DNA of 64,000 nucleotides. Origin: Sthenelais limicola. Lineage: Eukaryota > Annelida > Polychaeta > Phyllodocida > Sigalionidae. Numbering within the stretch: position 1 is the first letter of the stretch; every line of letters starts with the position of its first letter. Both the position numbers and the translations under genes were made by a program. Shown here piece after piece: positions 1 to 13,396 of this stretch. Location of the stretch: contig OW804094.1 of the NCBI GenBank assembly GCA_942159475.1, forward strand, positions 52,262,966 through 52,326,965, read 5' to 3'. Below the pieces are notes generated by a model. The model was not told the origin of the DNA and did no database searches. It saw only the letters and a program-made list of their open reading frames with translations.

Positions 1-3000
1 GCTGCTAAACTTTGACCGTGTTCACCATGCCATATAAATCATAAAAATTCAAAATTTCATTTATTATCCATGTTTTGTTAAAACCGCTCTCTCAGCTAAC
101 GTCGGTCAAAAACTTAAGATTGTCTGCTTTTGTTCCATTCTTTTCCTACCCTTCTAACAATCATTTGACAAAGGTTTTGGACGATTTTGTCCAGTTGTTT
201 TTGCTAAAAGTCTTCTAAAACGTCCTCATTTGTATTTGAAGGACCCATCAGAATGTAATCCTGCAATGACTTCACTTAATATCGCTTACCGGCGACCATT
301 CTCTCTGCTGATTCCACTTCAAATTCTTGTATATTAAAGTTGCCCTCCCAGTTGTTCCCTATATAAATATCAAATTTCACTTATTTAGATCACAAATACC
401 CTGCCCCACCATGTCACAAGAGTATGGTTCTCTTTCATGATGTTGAAGATAGATATTTGAGTTTAAATATTCATTTGAATCTGTTTGGCATATGGCGATA
501 CTCATCATGATTTCTAAAACCTGTTAGGTGGCAGCCCTGTATAGTCACATGACTTGACTCGACCAATTAGGACCAGAGAATACAAAAAGCATACTACCGG
601 CTGCAGGGCTGGCACCGTACAGCACTGCCACCCTATTTTAAGTATTGGCAATTCCAAAACCAAAAAATAGTTTGACTTTGCTTGACCACGATCTGGTCAG
701 TCCTAAAATCATTGAATTCAGGCATTTATTGAACTTTTCATTAAGTAAGAGATCGATAATAGTGAGTTTGGGAAATAATCAGAATATAAATTCAAAAGAA
801 TCAGTCAAGATTAACACTTGGGAAGGCAGCTTTAACATATAACAGCAGCACAATATCAATAAACTCAGTCCTATCAATCATGATTGAATTAAAACCGGCA
901 TTCAAATGATTTCCCTTGCCTCCTATGAAATCGTAGTGTAACTGTGGCTGTTGTAGAGAATGATGGAGCCGTTTTTGATTTAGGAGGTATCATAAGAACT
1001 ACAGTAATCAAAAACTAGTTTTTAAAAATATAGGGTCTGTTAATTCGGCTACCACGTTGCATGGATATATTTTAATTTCCGATTTATCAAGAAAGCATTT
1101 ATTGTATGCCAAGTAACATTTTTCTGAATCAATAGGAACGATTTATATTATGTTTCACTTTTTTTCTGAATCGATAGGAACGATTTATATTATTTTTAAA
1201 TTCATTGGAGTAATGTTATCTCTCTTTAAGTTTGTAATATCATCAATTATGATTATCTTCTTTTTTATGTTTGGTTTTTTTATTCTTTACATATTTGCTT
1301 AGAACATGCATGTTATAAGATTTGTATCTTTTTTGATTGTGGTTCGAAGGGGGTATTTCTGCTATCCTATAAAATGGAACAGTTGTGGTCTCATTCTTTT
1401 GCAATTAATTTTGGTCATATATTCATACTTTATTCTATATTATCCCCAATACAGAGTAATGAACTCAACATCTTTGTCAAAGTGTCATTGTTTATTTATC
1501 CATTTTTATTTCTAGTTCTTCAATATATTTTTTGTTGTTTTCTCCGCAATCCTTGGTTGAAAAAATGTTACACGAACCACGTTGTTGAAAGACTTAGGCG
1601 CTAGTTAGCCAGGCATACCATCTCATCTTTTGTCCTCGCATTATGTGCCTCGCTCATACCATTTCATCTGATGATTGTTTGCTCATACTACTGATGGCGA
1701 TGACTGATATTGTAAATATATTTGATTTATTTACTCCTATTATAGCGTTTCTAAGTAAGTATTTTGGTGATCCCCTCCCCCCTCTCTCTATTCATGTTTA
1801 TAACATGTTAATGCCGCTGCCGCCACTGCTGCTGCTCTACCCATGACACGGTTACGTTGTGGGATTTTTATTTTTCACTCATCACCTGTTAGTTGGACCT
1901 CACACTAGACCGCATGGTGTTGATACTATCTCATAAATTATCATAGCAAGTTCTATTGAATGTACATTTATTATATTGATGCGGCAGCTGCTTATTCTAT
2001 ATTATTGTATTATTGCCGCTAATACACCCCTGTCACAAGTTGGCCCCTTATCCTCCGCCTATTTGCCCCTTTTTTATCTTGATGAAGATGGAAGTATTGG
2101 CAAGTTACCAGTTAACTGTTCTCCTTATGCCAACCCATCTACCCTTGCCCTTCCTGCTAGTCCCTAGTGTATACATATACCCGACGGCTGGGAGCTGCTA
2201 TCACTAGCAGATATTATTCATACGGCCGGTACCGATGGTTCTGACCATTGTGTAGCACCCAGTGTGCTTCATTATTCATTCATCCCAGGGACACGCCCAG
2301 ATCTGATCTAACTACGTCGTCCTACCACTGTACTACCCGCCTCTGCAACAAGAGCATCTCACACAGGCCCAACTTAAGGCCTGGTGAGCTATGTGGCGTC
2401 ATCGGGTATCTGCTGTAAGAACTATACGCAGAAATGAATCAATATCGCTTGAGGGACGGTTAATAACGTCAAATCCCAATTTACTGGATATGTTTGTGTG
2501 TAATTTTAATGAATATTGTTTAACGGCTATTCATAAATATTAATGAATTACATTCATTTAATACATGGTATGGAGTGTTTGAAGCGTATCTCCCAAAGTT
2601 ACACGAGTACCAGGAAAAATAATGCATCCCACGACCTCATGATTGGAGGTTTCCATTCAAAATTCTTTTAAAATGTCAGTTTTAAGTCTGTCGAAGATTT
2701 TATTTCATACCATTGAAATTAAAACGATTCTTTGGTTAAGCTGGAACACTCCTATGGTCTTTATAGATAATCCAGCTGTCCGCTCGACATGAAATCCAAA
2801 ATTATAAGCATTGTAATTTTGTCGTATTATTCCATTGTATCATTTGACGAAAGTCAGCTCCATTACAGTCCCACGTGTGACTTGATGACTGATATTAGAA
2901 GATTAAATAAATACTGGATGTTTTTAACTCGGCATCACGAATTGTGTCTTTTCATCACCGAGGGGCAAGAGTATTTATAACGATAGATACATGTATTTCA

Positions 3001-3972
3001 ATTTTATCAATCCTAGAAACCAATGGGTGTGTGAACTTGTGCCCAAACGTGCGCATCAAATATTCCCCGACCCCGACAGTTATTCCTGAGTGAATTGTAT
3101 TTTATGCTTTAAGAAATCATGTCGCCCCTGCCCTATTTTAATTTTCAACTGGGGTTTGGAATGTGGTGAAGTTATTACTAAAACGTATTACTGTTGGATG
3201 AGAACGTTATACAAATGAATGCTCTGGGATCCGTGATCATGATTTTTTTTAATGTTTTGAAAGCTGCAGTATGTGTTTTAAAAAGTTCCTTAGTGACTTA
3301 TAGGTTGCTTGAGAAGAAATGTTGATTTTGTTATCTAGGACATTGAGGATTATGATCTATTACATAGACAACTAATACATTACTTAAGTGTATACATGTA
3401 CTCTGAGCGTAAATTGTAGACAACAACTCACCTTAAAAACAGCATAATGAGCACAAGCCAGTGTTTCTTGTGGATGGGTGTATTTCTTATCATCATTAAT
3501 ATCTAACGAGTCTTTTAGTCTCTTGTTGACATGGATATGTATATCTGTACTCGTCGTGTAGTTTCTAGATATTGTGCAGGGTTTAGAGTTTAGGCAAATG
3601 CATTATTTCAAACCCGCATTCGATTCATATCTGAGTTGTTTGCCCTTCAGGCTGTTTCTAACGGATATCATTTGCCTTAAAAAGAAAACAATGGAAAATT
3701 TCAATGCAAGATGAACATGAAGGCAGAAAGATCGATTGTACATTGTATCCTGCACAACAATATTATTATAGCGGGTGAAGTTCACAGACTCTTGTGAAAG
3801 ATTAGTATTATTCTGTTTTCTTCATTACAACTAAAATAATACATGTGACATCCAGATGGTTCTAGTTACACCTTACTCGGTATCAGTTGTAGGATATGTG
3901 ATTTCGTTATTCATTAAAGGATGTTGATTCGTAATGATTCAAGTTTTGTTGTCGTTATTTTCTACATTGCAG
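1..3972. other. NRBP upstream intron or intergenic DNA, no gene recognised
   Basis: AT-rich sequence upstream of the first NRBP exon seen here. Frames are short and none matches the pseudokinase domain that should precede the 3973 exon, so the earlier exons probably lie outside the window. Visible structure: a 43-bp-spaced duplication near 1120-1194, a stretch at about 78-230 resembling one at about 36095-36230, and an open minus-strand segment ending in a donor-like site at about 3410-3597. Nothing here is called as a gene. Confidence 0.5.
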
Positions 3973-4023
3973 GGCCGCCCAGGCTAACCCTTTGGAACTA
4001 GAAAAATTCTTGGAAGACGTTAA
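3973..4023 (+). CDS. NRBP1: NRBP exon with LELEKFLEDV motif
   Basis: 51-nt exon after a ttgcag acceptor and before a gtaagtg donor. One base completes the previous codon; the exon ends in phase 2 within a Lys codon. It encodes AAQANPLELEKFLEDV, matching the NRBP linker C-terminal to the kinase-like domain. Confidence 0.88.
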
Positions 4024-4357
4024 GTAAGTGCATTAATATAATTTGCTCAGCTATCTATCTCTGAATATTTGAAAATAGCTCCTGCCTGTTGTCCTTGTAT
4101 TTATTATATTATTCAAATAGAGATCATTAATGGCGAAGTGGAACAAAGTAGAACAAAACTATTTCCTGCTTTCTTTCTTTCTTTCTTTTTTGTGGGGTGG
4201 GGGGTGGGGGGCTGAGTATACAATGAGAACCCCCGTTTATGGCTGGGTCTGTGTGCAACGCCTGTTTCCCCTATATCTCTGCTGCATGACGGTTCATTTT
4301 GCTGAAATTGCGGCATATTGTAGGCAGATTAATCCATGTCAATTTTGATTTTGTACT

Positions 4358-4391
<34 letters not shown>

Positions 4392-6218
4392 AATTAGACA
4401 TTAGCCGAAAACCTCAAATCGGCAAAAATCATGGAATGTCTCACTTCCATTGTAGTCCGATTATGAATTTCGCACCTATTTTTAGTTTGGCAGTATCTGT
4501 ACTCTTGCAAATCATATTTTTAAGATATTGCTATACCAGGTACGAATTATAAGAATAGATATTGTTCCATGTTATGAGCATAAAAAAGACGTTTTGTTCT
4601 CTGTACGATCGGTACATGTCAAGATATTGACTTTTTTTCAAACTTTTTTTTTTTTTTTTATTCTAGGAGCTTAGAGTAATAGGAGGTTATAGATAATGAT
4701 GTCTTTAATGGATCAGATAGAGACGGGGAATGTATGTGTGTGTGTGTGTCTCTTCTCTCCTCTCCCACACCTGTATGTGTTGATAGTTCCTATTCCCTCA
4801 TGTACGTTTGAGGAAATAAATCCCTGTATTCTATCTAATCTGTCTGTATGTGTTATAAACTTCATATAAAAGCGTATTGGTCATATTGACAGCTGTTGTT
4901 TTGGGCTTTTCAACCAGGAATAAGCACTTTAGTATAAAAGTATTGGTAAATATTGTGAGGGCTTGCTATCTCTGACAGTTCAATGTTTGGATATTTCAAC
5001 GTTCTGACGTTTCATAGTTCACGATCGTTTGCTGGACTTAAGGGGTGGACGCAAGCGATTAAACTAATCACTTCACGAGTTTTGGTTCTCAAGAGTATCA
5101 GTTTTTTTAACCTATATATCCTTTTTAATATCATGCCTTTTAACTTGCTATATAATGTGCAAGGACAAAATGCTGTCATTGCTTCGGGACAATGCAACAA
5201 TATACATGGTATTTTTTTTAAAAATCTAGGAATGGAGTATACCCATTGACGGCCTTCGCCAGAATTGTAGGAACACAGACCGGTCGACCACGAGCAGTCT
5301 CGCCAGAGCTAGCCGAATCTGTCAAGTCAGAAACCCCCGAGCCTTCAGATAACGAAGCAAGGATGGTTATCAATATGCAGTGCCAAGTTCGAGCCATGAA
5401 AGAAAGTGCCAATCCACAGGTATGGATACTAGTACTCCTTGATTTGATTTCGTGTATCTCTAAATGTGTATTATTCAAGTTGAAGTATTTTTTATGAAAA
5501 TCTGGAAATCATGTCAAATATACATTTACAAACACATACATATACCATACGTGTCATTTGAAAATATATTTTACCAGTGTTTAAGTAAGTGTTGAATGTG
5601 TTTCCACAGGTGACCATTCTGCTACGGATGGATGACCGGATGAACAGACAGCTTCAGTGTGAGCTGGGAGATGAGGATACGTCATTCACGCTGGCTGAAG
5701 AACTCGTCCATCTCGGCTTCATTAATGAGGTAGCCTTGTGTTCTGACTGTTTGTAATCAATTGGCTTTATTTTTACAATGCTAACTGGCAATAAGTTGAT
5801 ATGAAATATAAATATAAAACTGGTTAATTACATCATTGGCATAAGGAAAACAATAACTACAACCCCCAGGTCCCGTTATTAAGATTATGAAAAAAACACT
5901 GAAATGGGTCTGGAAGGCCTTGAAAAGCCTTGAATTTCTTCAGTCCAAAAGCGCGGAGACCCTGAAATATATGAATGATCATCATATCTTGTCGTGCCAC
6001 ACAGATATCAAATGTGTTGCATTGTTGTTGGCGGAGACTAATTCGGACTCTAAGCAACGAACTGACTTAGAAGTAGAATGAATAGCAAGTAAATAAGAGT
6101 GGTGTACTCATTGTTTCAGAATGATCGTGACAAGCTGGCGATGGTGATCGATGAGAGCCTGCACCACCGGCAGAACAATGTGTCACCTGCTGCACAGATT
6201 CTCGAGCAGGCCGCATGA
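3973..6218 (+). CDS. NRBP1: NRBP (nuclear receptor-binding protein) 3' end, four coding exons
   Basis: NRBP1/2 are cytoplasmic pseudokinases of the WNK-related group that act as adaptors in trafficking and protein turnover. Four exons join in frame: 3973-4023, 5230-5419, 5610-5729 and 6120-6218. The joined product has the family block LELEKFLEDV followed across the splice by NGVYPLTAF. It then has the C-terminal domain with a TILLRMDDRMNRQL segment, an ELVHLGFINE segment and the end DKLAMVIDESL. All borders are AG/GT; phases are 2, 0 and 0, and TGA closes the frame at 6216-6218. The kinase-like domain is not visible and should lie upstream. Whether it is NRBP1 or NRBP2 cannot be told: invertebrates usually have one copy. 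Family assignment is from remembered vertebrate sequence and is strong for the first two exons. Confidence 0.88.
5230..5419 (+). CDS. NRBP1: NRBP exon with NGVYPLTAF motif
   Basis: 190-nt exon between a tctag acceptor and a gtatgg donor. It completes the split Lys codon, then encodes NGVYPLTAF, a Ser/Pro/Glu-rich linker (ETPEPSDNEAR) and VINMQCQVRAM. The order matches NRBP1, where the same block is followed by a proline-rich linker and a VLMQCN-like strand. Confidence 0.9.
5610..5729 (+). CDS. NRBP1: NRBP exon, C-terminal domain
   Basis: 120-nt, 40-codon phase-0 exon between ttccacag and gtagcc. It encodes the TILLRMDDRMNRQLQCEL helix/strand block and ends ELVHLGFINE, closely resembling the NRBP C-terminal domain (LLLKLEDKLNRHL and ELVQLGFISE in vertebrates). 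Confidence 0.9.
6120..6218 (+). CDS. NRBP1: NRBP terminal coding exon
   Basis: 99-nt exon after a ttgtttcag acceptor. It encodes NDRDKLAMVIDESLHHR and a short tail ending QILEQAA, then TGA. Vertebrate NRBP ends in the same way, with a short weakly conserved tail after the last helix. Confidence 0.88.
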   Translation, partial: NDRDKLAMVIDESLHHRQNNVSPAAQILEQAA

Positions 6219-6560
6219 CAATTAGCCTCCTACCAGGACACCCAAGAGTCAAATATACCAGTCCGGTGACACTACCTCCTTCCTTACAAACGACACCACC
6301 CAGGAGTCTCCACTACCACCGCCACCTACACCACCACCACTTCTTCCCACACCGCCACTATCACCACTGCTATCACATCTTCCTATGGCAAGATCATCCG
6401 CTACAGGGCAAATTCTACCTCTAAATAGAATGGATTTTGGGGCTTTTGATATGACTTAAGCCTCTTAAATGTAATGCCGTTTATCTCTTCATATATGTTT
6501 TATCAAGGGAGTATTGTTGAAACATATCCTTGGTGTTTTATAAAAATTAAACGAAAAATT
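6219..6560 (+). other. Probable NRBP 3' UTR
   Basis: Downstream of the NRBP stop the sequence contains CAC/ACC triplet-rich stretches (about 6290-6370). An ATTAAA hexamer at about 6546-6551 could serve as a poly(A) signal. No cDNA evidence is available; the 3' end is a guess. Confidence 0.35.
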
Positions 6561-9500
6561 GGCTAGGATTTTATGGAAAATTACTGAGCTTAAATATTAT
6601 CCGGCCCTCGTATAAATAACCGCCTGTGAGCGTTCTTAATTCGTGCCCTTAATTCTGGCATTGAAGGTGAGGAAAGGTAAGAAGTACTTGCACACTAGAA
6701 AAAGCCAAGAGTGCTGGAGGCGAAGTCCAGGTTTAGTTAGTGTTGGTCTCCCCAAATCGTAGAGTGGTGGAGCAGGGTGGCCCTAGTTCTTTAGCCCACA
6801 CCAGGTGGTAGCACTGAGCACGCCAGTCCGTATGGGAAGAGGGTCTGAAGGAGAGCTCTTTTGTGAAGAACGGAAACAATCCCGCATCACTCAGTGATGA
6901 TGTGACCAAGTGTAGTTAATGAAGGTCTTCCCCTTTTCTAATTCTTATCACTGTTGACTTGTGTTTGGCAAACCCCGATATATTACTATAATACTATATA
7001 TTTTAGATTCGTTCTCTCACGGTGAAGATGATGTTGATGAACATCACATAAGATGATGACTATCATTTAAGTCTCATTTGTACCGAGCCCTATTAATCGA
7101 TCATCAAATCATTATAATCGCAGTGGTTTGATTTGTCTTTGAATATATATACTAGAGAGAAAGCGCGCGAGGAACAAACCTATATGTCTACTTGTATATC
7201 TTCAACGATTCCAAATGATGTAATTTTCTTGGATTTTGTTCACATAGAGTGTCCAAGATGAATAATTTAATCATGTGATGATTACGAGAGGTTACCACGG
7301 TAACTAAAATGTATAAGATATTGTAACCATGGTTTTGGAGTGGCACCTTCCCGTTGTGAGTAGAGCAACAAGAGTGGACGATAGTTGTATGAAAGGGGTG
7401 TCCGGAAGCGACTGATGAATGGTCTGTGGGATTTATTATCAATGGGGATCGGGCACCGTGAATTGCTTTTTTCTTTAGTTCGTTTACTCATTGATTTTAC
7501 CAGAGCAATTGTCACCATCGACTTGCATCTTAGGGGAGTGTGCCAAATATTTTTTGCGAACGTAGTTGATAATCACTTCGTGTTCAGGATAAAACTATCC
7601 ATATAATTTGTACTGTAGCATGAGAGGCTCAATAATGATCCTTACACTTGACTTTCTATCATCTTCCTCACTTTCCGTTCACTCATATTCACCACTCAGC
7701 TTTTCTAGATTGATATTTACAAACTAATCAAGTCTCTTCAAATGGTGGGTTACTAAACGATTACTGAACTCTGCTGGGGAAATCTTTACCACAAATTAAG
7801 AAAACAATAGAGGTTATTAATTGGAATTGGCACCGCTACAATTTTAAACGGGCAAACATTGCTCACAAAACTGGCATGGTTTCATTTCCCCTTAAGGTGC
7901 AGATCCATAAGATTTAGAAACCTTACTTATGTATGCTCATTCCCGCGAAGTATATTATATAGGACGAGTTAGTAAAGTGTTCCGTTTTGAGGATTTTTGC
8001 ATCATTAATCCTTGTATTGTATCAAAGGTAATTAACAATCCATCCTCGGTGTATCAGACCTTACTTTAAGGCTTGTATTTCTGCCCTCAAACCCTGGAGG
8101 GGTCTCAACTTGCGCTATTCTTTTTTCAATTCTGTTGTAAAATGTGAACTTCGGGTGTCCCTAAAGGCTCTTAAACATAACTTTAATGTTGATATTTTGT
8201 CTCCTACATCAGGCACAAAAGAACACAATATTTGAGACCGACGAAAAGGGCAAAGCTATAAGGGGCAAGATTTTTTGTTAAAATAAATAGATGTTTCATC
8301 GGACATCAGATAAAGTTGTGGATACTGGTGTGTTAGGTGTCCAAGACTACACTTAAATATGCATTGACCGGTGATTAGATTGATTTTGGTCACCATTTAG
8401 AGTCATATAGTGCCAATTATATGCCAATTTTACGCCATTCATGTACATGTGGCTGTCTGTCAACGAATGCTTTGTATATTTCAATTCTACCATTATCCAT
8501 ACTGTAAATAAAAACAGCACTTCATGTGAGCCTGCCCCTCTAATAAAACCATGTTTGTATAGCAAAATGTGATTATTTCTTGTAAAAATGGAACAGCGAC
8601 TAACTCCAATGACACATATATATGGTTGGTATTCATTTAAAAGTATATGTATAAACTTTACATGGTATGGGGAGGTAAAATTTATGTAAACAGTAAAGGG
8701 GAAAAGTTAAAAATGAATACATTCTCATCCATCACTTCCTCTCGTACATAGTCCCGGACCATGCCTCAATGGTCTCTTGTTAGTATTTATCCATATTTAA
8801 TGTTGGAGGTTTCAGATCAACAGAATCGTATTGGATTGTTTAGAATGAAAGCAAATCCTTAAACGGTTTTTTCCTCTAACCGTGAAATATGTTTATGTAC
8901 TTAACATTAGTACTCTTTCTTCTTATAGCTAATGTACATACTACTAAATGGAAGAGTTCATCTGTTTCATTATCACTGCATACAAATATGTAGAACGAAT
9001 TAAACTTGTAATTGCTATTTTACCCTACTATTTCCCTGTCTACGTTTAGGGAAAAAGGTTCTTTGTGTGCTGCCAAGGACTGCTAGGCCAAGCGAGTGTG
9101 AAGCATTGTTTGAGCGATTTGCGTCCCCACTTTATGGCATTTATCTTGTAGAAAAAACATTAAAGATTGGAAGTAATACAATGCTATTAACATAAGCCTG
9201 AAAATGAAGATCAACTGTCTGGCAAGCCCTGCTAGGTCTCTGATGGTTTGAGTGAAACCCTATGGGTTCATGTATACAAAGAATTGTTGTTGAATAGTGA
9301 GGGAACACTGGGAGAATATTAAATAAGTATGTCACCCAGCGTGGACTAACCTTGTGTGACTTTGTATTGTGCACTCATTGCAATGCAAATATAATTCTGC
9401 ATTTATGTGTAAAATGCGATAATATTGCCGACTAAATATATACTATTCTCTAACATTAATGTGATAACGGGTTTCCCCTATGAAAAAGTGAAAATAGATA

Positions 9501-12500
9501 GATATGGTGAAAATAGTATTCATGGAAAATGAAAAAGCCATGCAGTCAACCAAAGAGAAGTTACCAACCTCATTATGACCATCTACAATAAAACCATGTA
9601 ATACCCCACAGAGAATTAGGCAGGTAAAGCAAATGTGGCATAATACCCATTGCGATGGTCCATCAAAATAAAATAGTTATACTGTTTTCTAACTACTTGA
9701 TTACCTCATTTAACTAGCCCCAATTAGATAGTCGCCTGGGCGAGGTTTTAGCGCTGTGGCAGTAGGAAAAATCTTCCCCTCAATAATAATGGAAGCCAAA
9801 ATTTGAAAAAATAACATAATAGTCCACATCCAAAGGAAAGTACTATCGAATACAGTCCTTGGCCAAACAATATTTTTTGCATAGTGAATTATAGTTGATG
9901 ACCTGTGTAGGCTGTGTGTGGACGATGCCTGCGCCCCTTTGATATGCTTATTCTGTGATCTGTATACTCTGCTATATCATCTCGTATACATATTATATGA
10001 AGGCCTGTTTATTACTTTCTGTGCGCACTCTGTTCCCTTTTATTTGCAGTTTAGACTGGGACAAAGTTGTAAATATTCGAATTCATACTATTGCTTATAT
10101 CTAAGTTATGCCCGATTCCATCCAGGAAAATGACGTTCATCTGAGGAAATACAATTTTTTTTCCGCCATTTTCAAATTCGTAATCAAATCGTTGTGATTT
10201 CGATATCCCCTTTCAAAAGAGCATTACGTAATATATGACAAATTCTTTTCAAACGAATAATATTTTAGTTTTACTTAGTAGTGAACCTATGTGCCTTTTC
10301 ACTAAAAAAAATTCCTTGAACAAAGCTCGAGATCTGGTTCTTCTGCTCTCTTAAGTTCATAGTGATTTCTGTAAAATAATAAAAAAACAAATAAGCCTTT
10401 ATTCAAAGTAGTGTTGAAACCAGAAAATACCCTGTGTGAAATCTAAGTCTAAAACCTAAAATCGTGGCACTTCATTATGATAACCTTATCTCGTAGATAG
10501 AAACATCGGGATTACAGTATCTTTTGTTCCTGGAGACTGTTCGCTTCTGATTTCATGTTCCTGTCCGAATATTCACATATGCTCCCTGAAAGTATGGCGT
10601 TGATTTTTCGTCTGTACCTGGATTTCCCTCCCTCTCAGCGATAATTACATCATCTATTTGGTAGAATCACTTAATTAGTGGCATAACAAATATCATTGAA
10701 ACTGGATTCTTTTAGATTAGAAATGTATGTCCCTATGGCGAGGTGTTGGGCATGGAAATATGGAACCTGCAATACTGCTGTGGTTATACAAATGTGATGT
10801 CATATTTGTATCATGTGCCTGGCTTTCAATGAAGGTCGGACCTACTACTACTATAATTATGTTAGAATATATGTGCTACGTAGGTGGACTGTAGACATCA
10901 AAGATGCTGAGATTGAATTATGTAATGATTGATTATATAATTCTATTTTGTTTTCAAGTTGGAACGAGCTGATAAATATGTGGTAGTGCATCTTAATGTG
11001 GGATTTCAGTCTCTTGATATTCTGGTTGTCGTTCTCCCATGAAAGTTATCACCCAACGCCGTTTTGAATTAAGCTATTTTGCCACAGATTTTCCTGAGGG
11101 AAATGCTTAGCTTTTTAAACCCTTTTGAAGTATATTTTTGTAACATAGCTATTGCGCACTTAGCATATGGGAAAGTCCCTGGTATATGGGTTCACGAGTC
11201 TAATAAATGTGTCGTACATTACTGACCACAACCAGCTTTACATTAGAGACTACTCTCTCACTATCCAAAATGGATTTTAGTTTGTTGCGAGGCAGATTGG
11301 TCGCCTGGGATGTTAATTCCTTAAGAAAATTAAAGTTGATTGTGCATTTACTATTCCGCAAGAAAATATTTTATCTTTGTCAAGAAAAGTGATGAACCCC
11401 GTTTCTGTAACTTTATATATATGAATAAAGGATGGTCCATTTCTTCCTTCCACTTGATGAGTATTGTAAATATGGGTTGGTGATTGAGTAAGTCTAGCTG
11501 AAAGTTACTTAGACATGTTATATAATCGATATATTGTATTTGAGAGATGGGTCGACCCATGTTGTGGGACATATCTCATTCCCCCTGGACTTAGTTTAGA
11601 TAACTTTCATTTCCATATCGTTTGTGCAATAAAAATGCCGATGAAACACAGTATTATTGTCGACTAATAGCGACAAACCATGTCCGATGTGTTGCGACTG
11701 CAAGTGATAATTTTTTTTTGTCGCCAATATACATTAAGAAATTGATCTATGTAAAGTTCTCATCGATAGTGTAATTCATATTAGATGAACGGATGATAGA
11801 TTGGGATTTCCTTCCATGTTCAAAATATGTCTTACTTTCTCAGCCTGAAGACATTTTGGAAGCATATAAAATATGGTTTGCTGGGAACTGTAGAGCTCAC
11901 CAATCTATTGAGGACTGTTCTTTTAGCTGTATATAGCAACCTATGTGGAATAAAATTATGTGATTGACGACAAAGAACCTAGTCTCTGAGTTTTCTTTTT
12001 ACTAAATGCGTGAAATGTTAGTGACAACAATAGGGAGATCCTGCAGCCGATGTATCTCGAAGAACGTTAGACCGATTTTCACCACTGGTAGACATTTGGG
12101 TTTTTGATCAATAACTGGGTAAAAATCATGACAAACCTAAATTTCATGACATTGGCCGGGTGCAACTTGTCAAAATCTATCGTGGGAACCCTACTTTTGT
12201 GGCTCTATGATCAGAAATGAGGAAGTTCTGGGTAAGCAATTGTTTTTTAAACTATTCATATATTTAAATGAAATTATTACTTCAAGCTGTAATACTAAAA
12301 AATAGTAATATATTGTCCATCCATTCCTTCTATGAATATTGAGCTTAAGTACTTGCCTAACGATTATAATCATTTTTATGGTTATAAATTTAATATTTGT
12401 CTTAGCTAGAGGGGAAACCTTTGGGAAATATGTGCGTCATATAGGAGGCTGAGCAGACAGCGCGCATCGTTTTGACCTATACCTAACCTATTGTGAGTCG

Positions 12501-12531
12501 ATGCGTGGGTCCCTATCGTCAGCCTCACCTA
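6561..12531. other. Intergenic DNA without recognised gene
   Basis: Six kilobases of AT-rich sequence with only short shadow frames on both strands. I found no splice-bounded conserved exon, no RNA gene and no clear repeat boundary. It separates the NRBP 3' end from the mobile-element cluster beginning at 12537. Confidence 0.5.
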
Positions 12532-12536
12532 TATTA

Positions 12537-13223
12537 CAGGGTTCCCGCGGGTCTTAAAAAGTCATTAAAAGTCATGAATTCTGAGTTTGAGTTTTTAAGG
12601 GCCTTAAAAGTCATTAATTTTCACTGTGAGTCATTAAAAAGTCATGAAAAACTATCTGAGCGTAAAAAAATGGTAAAAGTACAAGTCTATAATTATTTTT
12701 ATTTTTTTATGCAAATCAAAGTCAGAAGTTTATATTATCATTAGGACAATATTTAACCCCCCAAAATGCTGAAAATGCACCGGAAAGCCAAGAAAACCCT
12801 CTGGCTTCTGGGGCCCGCCTAGGGCCCCAAACCCCACGCCCTAATGGCTGGGATAGTGTCCCGCAAGCCTGACTAAAAAAGTTGGCATCTCTGTCAATCG
12901 TTTTGACAGTGTTAAGCGTTCATTGATGCGTTTTAAGAATTATATATGATAAGATATATTATAAGATATGTGTACACATACATACAAGCTGAGGTTAAGT
13001 ATCCATTGTTTTAAAAAAATGTATTCATTGTTTTTGACGGTTACATTGATATGTTTAAGAAGGGAACCAAAATAAATTGGGTTCTGTGTAAATAAGTTCA
13101 TATCATGGTCATAAATTATCGGCTAACATGACTTCATTTGGTCATCAAAAAGTCATTAAAAACTGGGGGAATTGGTCATTAAAAGTCATGAAAAATGATG
13201 TGCTCTGGGCCGCGGGAACCCTG
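12537..13223. mobile_element. hAT-like non-autonomous element, copy 1
   Basis: 687-bp element with terminal inverted repeats: it starts CAGGGTTCCCGCGG and ends with the exact complement CCGCGGGAACCCTG. It is flanked by a 5-bp duplication TATTA (12532-12536 and 13224-13228). Subterminal regions repeat aagtcattaaaagtcatga words in the same orientation at both ends. A CAGGG terminus with a 5-bp duplication fits the hAT5-type hAT elements. No transposase frame exists, so it would need an enzyme in trans. A second copy lies at 19838-20593. Confidence 0.8.
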
Positions 13224-13323
13224 TATTAGGATGAGCACTGGTACGTGACCTAATGACATGCAACGGCAGCGCCCTCCATGAGAAGCCGGCAGCCGTCGGC
13301 GCTTGTTTCGGCACCCATTTCCC

Positions 13324-13396
13324 ACTGAAACCTAGTCTGTAGGCCAGCCCATGCGAACATGGGATAGTGGGGCTGGCCTACAGACTAACTGAAACC
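13324..13396. mobile_element. 55-bp micro-MITE with 18-bp perfect terminal inverted repeats
   Basis: Two perfect complementary 18-mers (13333-13350, TAGTCTGTAGGCCAGCCC, and 13370-13387) enclose a 19-bp centre. Both sides carry the direct repeat ACTGAAACC (13324-13332 and 13388-13396), which looks like a target-site duplication. The whole insertion is only 55 bp. It could instead be a structured RNA hairpin, but the flanking direct repeat favours transposition. Confidence 0.65.

Noticed and set aside
5246..5497. 83-codon + frame as a separate small gene
   Set aside because: It is the NRBP exon 5230-5419 read through into the intron.
6215..6424. His-rich 69-codon frame after NRBP
   Set aside because: Overlaps the end of NRBP in another frame and reads CAC/ACC triplets of the 3' UTR.
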